From: JBFLVQ01 sp040758525
GTDB lineage: Bacteria; Acidobacteriota; Blastocatellia; Chloracidobacteriales; JADJPF01
Assembly (NCBI GenBank): GCA_040758525.1
Contig: JBFLVQ010000299.1
Location: 1 to 10,890 of the forward strand
Direction: 5' to 3'
Length of the DNA stretch: 10,890 nt
The stretch's first letter is position 1, and each line of letters starts with the position of its first letter. The position numbers and the translations under genes are program-made. Under the pieces are notes generated by a model that searched no databases, was not told where the DNA came from, and saw nothing but the letters and a program-made list of their open reading frames with translations. Positions 6,775 to 10,890 of the stretch are shown piece by piece.

Positions 6775-7302
6775 TCACAACAAGGTTTTTACTTCCACAT
6801 GCACAGGCTTATTAGCAGCCGCTTTCGGCAATGTTAGTGTTAGTACTCCATCCTTGAGTACGGCAGTAGCTTCTGCTGGTTTAACATCTAAAGGCAGATC
6901 AATGCTGCGGAAGATCTCCTTGGTGTGAAATTCACTGTAGTGAAGTTTTTTTAGCTCCTTCTTTGATTCGCGTTCGGTCTTACCATTGATAATAACCCGG
7001 TTCGTTTCAATACTAATTTCTAAGTCATCAGCCTTAAAGCCGGGCAGTTCTGCACGTAGGATTAGCTCTTTCTCCTCTTCTTTTAGTTCAATGGGAATGG
7101 GGCGAAGCAACTCTTTCTCGGCAAAGAGCCAATCTGATACATCATTACCATGTACAAAACCTCGTTTCTCGAAGAACTCGTAAGCGCGGCGTTCAATCTC
7201 CTGATAGATCTTCTTCGTACGCTCTAACAAGCTCTCCGATTTGACAATTTTGGGATTAACTGCTTCCATTACTGGGGCAGTCATTGTTGCCTGTGGTTTC
7301 AT
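6775..7302 (-). CDS. Small heat-shock protein with N-terminal DUF2934 domain (Hsp20 family)
   Basis: This 175-aa ATP-independent holdase chaperone is expected to form oligomers and bind unfolding proteins in the cytoplasm. The alpha-crystallin domain spans about 75-161, with LRAELPGFKADDLEIS (82-97) and the hallmark AVLKDGVLTLTLPK (147-160). A V-x-V tail motif (HVEV, 168-171) could fill the role of the IxI anchor. Residues about 30-66 (IYQEIERRAYEFFEKRG, then DVSDWLFAEKELL) match the DUF2934 pattern of AY, RG and DW.AE, so this is a domain fusion, not a plain Hsp20. The frame is open upstream to 7395, but GGAGG (7308-7312) 5 nt before ATG 7302 fixes the start. It follows the hemerythrin-like gene by 95 bp and has its own sigma-54 promoter candidate, flanked by direct repeats. 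Confidence 0.93.
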   Translation of the reverse strand: MKPQATMTAPVMEAVNPKIVKSESLLERTKKIYQEIERRAYEFFEKRGFVHGNDVSDWLFAEKELLRPIPIELKEEEKELILRAELPGFKADDLEISIETNRVIINGKTERESKKELKKLHYSEFHTKEIFRSIDLPLDVKPAEATAVLKDGVLTLTLPKAAANKPVHVEVKTLL

Positions 7303-7334
7303 AATTACCTCCATGTGGATAATTAACAATGGCG

Positions 7335-7392
7335 TTATCACATATCTATTGAGAGCAATTAATATACCATTATTAACCTTATCACTATCTAT
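7335..7392. repeat. Direct repeats TTATCAC-(A)-TATCTAT flanking the Hsp20 promoter
   Basis: TTATCAC-A-TATCTAT (7335-7349) and TTATCAC-TATCTAT (7379-7392) begin 44 bp apart, about four helical turns. One lies upstream of the sigma-54 candidate (7354-7369) and the other covers its predicted start. The copies differ only by one inserted A. An operator role, possibly with looping, is inferred. Confidence 0.35.
7354..7369 (-). promoter_or_regulatory. Candidate sigma-54 promoter for hsp20
   Basis: The minus strand reads TGGTATATTAATTGCT, a complete match to TGGYAYR-N4-TTGCW. The predicted start is near 7343, with a leader of about 41 nt to ATG 7302, which holds the GGAGG ribosome site. It lies in the 95-bp gap behind the hemerythrin-like gene, so hsp20 may be transcribed alone as well as with it. 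Confidence 0.68.
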
Positions 7393-7397
7393 CAAGA

Positions 7398-7874
7398 CTA
7401 ATCGAAGGCCGCTATATCACGTTCAAATGCTTCAAAGACAAGATCAGCTTCGCAAGCCTGATGATGCTGTAATTCAGATAGCAAAGAGATAGCGCGGCGG
7501 CGCAGATCACCAACCGTGATCGTCTTGCTGTTCAATTGACGTTCAATCTCGGCAAGTAGGCTGTCACAGGTTAGTAAAAGTCTGCGATGGTATTCTCGTG
7601 TATCAACCAGATGCTTATTGACGGCAAGCATCTTTTCTTGGATCTCAATCAACAACCCGCCTGCCTGTTCTGCCATCAGACAATGATCTCGTAACACCTT
7701 ACTTAGGTTAAGCAATTCTATCTTGAGCTGCTCTAACCATTTTCGCTCGCGATTGAGTGCTGCTGAAGTAAGCGTAATCTCAAACTTGTGTTGCGCCTTT
7801 ACAATCGCATCATACTCATCAACAATGTTTTTAACTATAGTCATTGGCTTAAAATCGATAACTACTTTGCTCAT
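7398..7874 (-). CDS. Hemerythrin-like (HHE cation-binding) helical protein
   Basis: This is a 158-aa, all-helical protein. Segments LRDHCLMAEQAGGLL (61-75), TREYHRRLLLTCDSLL (92-107) and LQHHQACEADLVFEAFERDI (135-154) resemble the spaced His and Glu/Asp motifs of bacterial hemerythrin-like four-helix bundles. Candidate metal ligands are His64, Glu69, His96, His137 or His138, Glu142 and Asp153. Proteins of this family bind a di-iron centre and sense or carry oxygen, nitric oxide or iron. Whether all ligands are intact here cannot be settled by eye, and the N-terminal His29 is only loosely placed. The start is firm: AAGGAGG (7880-7886) lies 5 nt before ATG 7874. It is upstream of hsp20 on the same strand and divergent from the DksA-like gene. 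A near-perfect sigma-54 candidate precedes it. Confidence 0.72.
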   Translation of the reverse strand: MSKVVIDFKPMTIVKNIVDEYDAIVKAQHKFEITLTSAALNRERKWLEQLKIELLNLSKVLRDHCLMAEQAGGLLIEIQEKMLAVNKHLVDTREYHRRLLLTCDSLLAEIERQLNSKTITVGDLRRRAISLLSELQHHQACEADLVFEAFERDIAAFD

Positions 7875-7942
7875 CGCGGCCTCCTTAATAATGGGAATAA
7901 TGCCATTAAATGCACATTGATAATTTCTACAGCTAAAAGTAA

Positions 7943-7958
7943 CGCAATGAATATGCCA
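7943..7958 (-). promoter_or_regulatory. Candidate sigma-54 promoter for the hemerythrin-like gene
   Basis: The minus strand reads TGGCATATTCATTGCG. It matches TGGYAYR-N4-TTGCW at every position but the last. The predicted start is near 7932, with a leader of about 58 nt to ATG 7874. Confidence 0.68.
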
Positions 7959-8019
7959 GTAAAATAGATATACTTAACTTTAATAACTACATTCTGTTAT
8001 GCAATATTCCCCAATAAAA

Positions 8020-8042
8020 TGGATTATTAGTGAAATAATCCA
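8020..8042. promoter_or_regulatory. Perfect 9-bp palindrome, candidate operator or enhancer site
   Basis: TGGATTATT-AGTGA-AATAATCCA has perfect 9-bp arms around 5 bp. It lies 50-65 bp from each of the two divergent sigma-54 candidates, a place where one dimeric regulator could serve both promoters. It could instead be a small hairpin, but neither predicted transcript includes it. Confidence 0.42.
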
Positions 8043-8095
8043 CTTCGTTAGCAGATAAAACCACTTTATCCTCGATAGTAATAATCAGTAGCGGT

Positions 8096-8111
8096 AGGAA
8101 TAAGATTTGCA
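8096..8111 (+). promoter_or_regulatory. Candidate sigma-54 promoter for the DksA-like gene
   Basis: The plus strand reads AGGAATAAGATTTGCA: GG-N8-TTGC and the final A are exact, and A, T and A at positions 5-7 agree with the consensus. Positions 1 and 4 deviate. The predicted start is near 8122, giving a leader of about 57 nt. Confidence 0.52.
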
Positions 8112-8178
8112 GACACTATTTACATAATTTATCTCTAATGGATGCCAGCTACAATTAAGTGGCTAATGGGAAGAGACT

Positions 8179-8622
8179 ATGCAACTAAATGTTCAAGAGA
8201 GAATTAAGGAAAGTAAGCAACCGCTGTGTGATGCATTAAACAGGGAGCAGAGGCTTAAATCAGCAGCACGGTTATACAATGAAAGAGACAGAATTCGTAA
8301 ACTACTGGCAATGGCAGCAGAGTCAAGGTTGGCAGATGAGCCTAGTGAAGGTAGGCGCAAAATTGATTGTCTGTATGGAAATAAGATGCGTGATCTAGCA
8401 AGCGATAACCGTGCTGCCATTCTGCAACGCTTGCATCAAATCAACGATGCATTAGAGCGACTTGAGAATGGTAGATATGGCTGCTGTATAAATTGCCGAG
8501 CAAAGATCAATTGGCGACGACTGACGGTAGATCCAGCTATTGCCTACTGTGCTCATTGTCAAACCACAATAAGGCAGGATGATCTACCAAAAGATTTATG
8601 GCAATACCTTCAGCGCCATTAA
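8179..8622 (+). CDS. TraR/DksA-type C4 zinc-finger protein
   Basis: This 147-aa cytoplasmic protein has the DksA/TraR layout: a helical N-terminal region (1-98) that would form the coiled coil entering the RNA polymerase secondary channel, then the zinc finger RLENGRYGCCINCRAKI (94-110) through YCAHC (123-127). By alignment to the Y-G-x-C-x2-C pattern, the zinc ligands are Cys103, Cys106, Cys124 and Cys127, with Cys102 an extra cysteine. DksA-like proteins tune promoter opening, often together with ppGpp. The coiled-coil tip cannot be matched to the key aspartates of E. coli DksA by eye (DLASDNRA, 72-79, is the nearest acidic stretch), so a paralog with a changed role is likely. Ribosome site GGGAAGAG (8168-8175) precedes ATG 8179. 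It diverges from the hemerythrin-like gene and ends 83 bp before the convergent universal stress gene. Confidence 0.85.
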   Translation: MQLNVQERIKESKQPLCDALNREQRLKSAARLYNERDRIRKLLAMAAESRLADEPSEGRRKIDCLYGNKMRDLASDNRAAILQRLHQINDALERLENGRYGCCINCRAKINWRRLTVDPAIAYCAHCQTTIRQDDLPKDLWQYLQRH

Positions 8623-8628
8623 ATATTA

Positions 8629-8681
8629 ACTACTTGCTAGCTGATAAAGAGTTAATCATTAAAGATCAGCTAGCAAGTAGT
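8629..8681. terminator. Long perfect stem-loop between convergent DksA-like and UspA genes
   Basis: ACTACTTGCTAGCTGAT (8629-8645) pairs perfectly with ATCAGCTAGCAAGTAGT (8665-8681): a 17-bp stem with a 19-nt loop, beginning 7 bp after the DksA-like stop and ending 25 bp before the UspA stop. It suits a bidirectional terminator or 3'-end stabiliser. No strong T-run follows on the plus strand; the minus strand has only a loose AT-rich tail. Confidence 0.7.
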
Positions 8682-8705
8682 ACTGCTTTGCAAACTAGTT
8701 GCACC

Positions 8706-9626
8706 CTATTCTATCAGAGTGCGAGCAACCAATACGGGACAAGAAGATTTGCGTACAATCTGATCGGCATTAGTGCCAAAGATTGACCCGCTGTTATATC
8801 CTTCGCCATGTGCACCAATACAGATGAGATCGCAATTATGCTCTTGTGCATATTTTAGTATCTGATTATAAGGCTCACCTTTAGTAACTACTTCCTTGAT
8901 AACCTTGCAGCTTAAGCGAACTTCATCCATTAAGATATCGTGCAAGCGATTTGTCGCTTCAAATTCAGGATTACCAAAGATCGGCGCCCAAGCATGCTCA
9001 AGGTTAGCTGGTAGTACATGCAGTAAGTGCAATTCTGATTCATAGGCTTTTGCCAGTGAGAGCGCATATGAGACTGCTAGCTTGGAATAGTCTGAGAAAT
9101 CACAAGCCACCAGAATACGATTAATATTCATATCACCAGCGCTATTGTCGGTTAGATTATGTTCATCTGCATGAGTAACAAGCACTGCACAAGGTGCCAA
9201 GCGGCAAACCTTTTCTGCTGTTGAACCAAGCAATGATGCAGTATAAGGCCGGCGACGAGAACGCATTACAATCAGATCCACCTTGTGTAAGCGTGCCTGG
9301 TCAGCAATTGCTTCAGCAACTTCGCCACTAGTAATAATGCTCTCCCATTGCAGTGTAGGTTGTTCTCCAGGATTAACACATCTGCCGATAGATTCAGTAA
9401 AGTGATGTTCAATAAAAGAACGTCTATCAGCTTCTGCATTAACGTCAGTGATGGTTTCTGACGTGCAATGGCAGACAAGTAACTTGGCATCATAAGTGAG
9501 CGCAAGAGTTACCGCATATTCGAGCGCTTCATCAACATTGGTATTGAGATCGGTAGCATAAAGAATTCTTCCTATGTGGTAATGGGATACTCTGGAGAGT
9601 TGTTCAGATAGTTTTGCTTTTGACAT
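8706..9626 (-). CDS. Universal stress protein with two tandem Usp domains
   Basis: This 306-aa cytoplasmic protein has two UspA-fold repeats. Domain 1 (about 17-152) opens with GRILYATDLNTNVDEALEYA and ends with LLGSTAEKVCRLAPCAVLV. Domain 2 (about 167-302) opens with INRILVACDFSDYSKLAVSYA and ends with FGTNADQIVRKSSCPVLVAR. The ATP-binding motif G-x2-G-x9-G(S/T) is complete in domain 2 (Gly271, Gly274, Gly284, Thr285). In domain 1 the first two glycines are replaced by Met121 and Arg124, so that site is probably degenerate. Tandem Usp proteins usually run near 280-310 residues. The ribosome site before ATG 9626 is weak (AAGAG), while a strong AAGGAGAA lies 30 nt further upstream. A sigma-54 candidate precedes the gene. 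The CHAT gene lies 261 bp upstream on the same strand. Confidence 0.92.
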   Translation of the reverse strand: MSKAKLSEQLSRVSHYHIGRILYATDLNTNVDEALEYAVTLALTYDAKLLVCHCTSETITDVNAEADRRSFIEHHFTESIGRCVNPGEQPTLQWESIITSGEVAEAIADQARLHKVDLIVMRSRRRPYTASLLGSTAEKVCRLAPCAVLVTHADEHNLTDNSAGDMNINRILVACDFSDYSKLAVSYALSLAKAYESELHLLHVLPANLEHAWAPIFGNPEFEATNRLHDILMDEVRLSCKVIKEVVTKGEPYNQILKYAQEHNCDLICIGAHGEGYNSGSIFGTNADQIVRKSSCPVLVARTLIE

Positions 9627-9638
9627 GTTGCTCTTACG

Positions 9639-9668
9639 CTATTCTCTGATTAGAATGGCGTTCTCCTT
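9639..9668 (-). promoter_or_regulatory. Strong ribosome site before a non-AUG mini-frame in the uspA leader
   Basis: On the minus strand AAGGAGAA (9661-9668) is followed after CGCC by ATT at 9656, then CTA ATC AGA GAA and the stop TAG (9639-9641). The frame is the same as uspA, whose ATG is 10 codons after the ATT. The ribosome site is far better than the one used by ATG 9626. It could be a leader mini-frame, a ribosome loading site or a decayed start. Confidence 0.3.
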
Positions 9669-9699
9669 TCAAATGGATCGATTTGATATCATTGATTAC

Positions 9700-9715
9700 A
9701 GCAATGATTGTGCCG
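9700..9715 (-). promoter_or_regulatory. Candidate sigma-54 promoter for the universal stress gene
   Basis: The minus strand reads CGGCACAATCATTGCT. Only the first base departs from TGGYAYR-N4-TTGCW, and GGCAC plus TTGC are the strongest consensus blocks. The predicted start is near 9689, with a leader of about 63 nt that includes the strong ribosome site at 9661-9668. Confidence 0.65.
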
Positions 9716-9887
9716 TAGCAAAATTATCGTAGTAGTGGGGTTTACTATACGGATAATATTAATAGAAAAACAGTTTGGAAGCAGGGAACAGAGCACAACT
9801 ATCAACGGGAATAGCATGGTATTGCGAAAATATCCTCAATTAAGTTGGCAATAATACTCAGCAAGTAGCAAAATTCTTAAACTATAT

Positions 9888-10890
9888 CTATCGCCATTCT
9901 CCTTGAAGTTGAAAAGCTGCCCAATAATAAGGTGTGTGCCAGCGTTTAGTATTCCATAATCTGATCTGTGCTGCTCGTAATGCTGCAGCCGGACGCTTGT
10001 TCTCTGTTAACATTCCTTGATAGAAATAGCTCATCAGTTCAGCCGTCGCACGGTCATTAACCTTCCATAAACTTGCCACTACACGGGGTGTGCCAGCATA
10101 CATAAAACCACGTGTAAGCCCTATTAGACCTTCACCTTTAACCTCTTTACCCAATCCTGTTTGACAGGCGCTAAGCACGACTAACTCGGCGGGTAAATTT
10201 AGGTTGTAAATTTCGTGTAGTTGCAAGAAGCCATCCTGTGGCTGTCCATTACTATCGACAAGTGAAAGGACTATTCCTGATAGTTCAGGGTGTAGACTGT
10301 TAAGCAATCCATGGGTGCTAAACTGTATTATTCGGTATTGACTCAACTCGTTGCTAATAACAATTCTTTTATTAGCTTCAAAATCGAGTGCACGCCAGCA
10401 TTGCTGTTGAGGAACAAGCTTAAAGATCGCTTCTGCCTCTTGTCGTGTAAATGGTAGCCGTGGCAGTGATAGCTCTGTTCCATTAATACCAATCTCCCTT
10501 ACTGCTTGCTCAATTGCGACAAGCGAGGGTGATATAGAGGTAGCAGGAGGTGAATATGATCGATTAGCTTTTGCTGAAAGCTGCAATTTTTTCTGACTAT
10601 TCTTTCCGGCAATTTTTCCAATCCGTGAATCATTCTGATGAAAGACTGGATCAGCAATAACTGCAACCGTTTTAGGGGCCGGTTGGCGACTGGCTAATTC
10701 TTGTCTTAAAGGAGCTAACAAGGAGATTGATGGTAGACTGACAATTTCATGCTTAATGATCAATGGCACTAATTCAGTCTCTGGTCTCTCCTTTATTAAT
10801 GGACTAGGGAGTGCACTGAAGGGGATATATTGCAAGGCACCTTCATTCACTATCAATAGCCTCTTATTTGCCAATAGTTCTGCCACTGGT
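9888..10890 (-). CDS. CHAT-domain (caspase-like) protease, C-terminal part (runs off the right edge)
   Basis: The minus-strand frame is open to the window edge, so this is the C-terminus of a longer protein. In numbering from the in-frame GTG codon at 10886, the CHAT catalytic pair is His192 in IIQFSTHGLLNSLHPELSG (187-205) and Cys241 in LVVLSACQTGLG (235-246). ALQYIPFSALP (17-27), GLTRGFMYAGTPRVVASLW (256-274) and the end YWAAFQLQGEWR (321-332) are typical of this family. CHAT proteins are caspase-like cysteine peptidases, generally with N-terminal TPR repeats that would lie beyond the window. Known relatives act in gasdermin activation or CRISPR-guided cleavage, but most of the TPR-CHAT type are unassigned. 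The sequence between 70 and 120 is low in conservation. It ends 261 bp upstream of the universal stress gene; co-transcription is possible but unproven. Confidence 0.9.
   Translation of the reverse strand, partial: PVAELLANKRLLIVNEGALQYIPFSALPSPLIKERPETELVPLIIKHEIVSLPSISLLAPLRQELASRQPAPKTVAVIADPVFHQNDSRIGKIAGKNSQKKLQLSAKANRSYSPPATSISPSLVAIEQAVREIGINGTELSLPRLPFTRQEAEAIFKLVPQQQCWRALDFEANKRIVISNELSQYRIIQFSTHGLLNSLHPELSGIVLSLVDSNGQPQDGFLQLHEIYNLNLPAELVVLSACQTGLGKEVKGEGLIGLTRGFMYAGTPRVVASLWKVNDRATAELMSYFYQGMLTENKRPAAALRAAQIRLWNTKRWHTPYYWAAFQLQGEWR

Larger units (their letters stand above)
7875..8178. other. Divergent regulatory gap between hemerythrin-like and DksA-like genes
   Basis: No gene is seen in these 304 bp. 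From left to right the gap holds a minus-strand sigma-54 candidate (7943-7958), TGTTATGCA (7995-8003), TGGGGAA on the minus strand (8007-8013), a 9-bp palindrome (8020-8042), a short palindrome GATAAA-N5-TTTATC (8054-8070), a plus-strand sigma-54 candidate (8096-8111) and a CTAC-AATTAAGTGG element (8147-8167) just before the ribosome site. Confidence 0.55.

Noticed and set aside
7303..7395. N-terminal extension of Hsp20
   Set aside because: A strong GGAGG sits 5 nt before ATG 7302, and the extra residues have no family counterpart and cover the promoter region.
8598..8786. 62-codon plus-strand frame across the hairpin after the DksA-like gene
   Set aside because: It spans the stem-loop and the end of uspA, with no ribosome site or domain.
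9826..9860. TATTGC and GCAATA inverted repeat after the CHAT gene as a terminator
   Set aside because: Only 6 bp of stem with a loop of over 20 nt and no T-run; expected by chance in AT-rich DNA.
10884..10886. GTG codon near the right edge as the start of the CHAT gene
   Set aside because: The frame stays open to the edge, conserved CHAT sequence begins at once, and this family normally has a long N-terminal region; the gene is cut by the window.

Overview
The window (about 40-45% G+C by eye) looks like chromosomal DNA of a Gram-negative environmental bacterium. It holds a dense block of stress and signalling genes and no transposase, tRNA, rRNA or CRISPR array. The CHAT protease C-terminus and the DUF2934-Hsp20 fusion recall Acidobacteriota (Blastocatellia-like) proteins, but this guess comes from memory of the families and is weak. 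Both window edges cut through genes: an ECF sigma factor on the left and a CHAT-domain protein on the right, both on the minus strand.

Layout, left to right: ECF sigma factor N-terminus (-); L,D-transpeptidase with a peptidoglycan-binding domain (-); a divergent regulatory gap; a COG1926-type phosphoribosyltransferase (+); a convergent 91-aa unknown protein (-); a second divergent gap; a three-gene phosphorelay operon (+) of PAS histidine kinase, Rcp1-like single-domain response regulator and hybrid kinase REC-PAS-PAS-HK-REC; a hairpin between convergent genes; DUF2934-Hsp20 chaperone (-); hemerythrin-like protein (-); a third divergent gap; a TraR/DksA-type zinc-finger protein (+); a second long hairpin; a tandem universal stress protein (-); and a CHAT protease C-terminus (-).

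The main observation is regulatory. Seven genes (L,D-transpeptidase, phosphoribosyltransferase, 91-aa protein, Hsp20, hemerythrin-like, DksA-like, UspA) each have, 40-110 nt before the chosen start codon and in the right orientation, a match to the sigma-54 (RpoN) -24/-12 promoter with exact GG-N8-TTGC geometry. The kinase operon lacks one and instead has a TATAAT box with no -35, where a repeated TGGGGAA element sits. TGGGGAA occurs four times in the window, always in the divergent gaps, so it is a candidate binding site for a shared activator. Together this suggests a compact sigma-54 stress regulon (cell wall remodelling, protein folding, oxygen or metal sensing, transcription modulation, universal stress) arranged around a sensory phosphorelay. 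No sigma-54 activator (AAA+ enhancer-binding protein) lies within the window, so the link from phosphorelay to promoters is inference.
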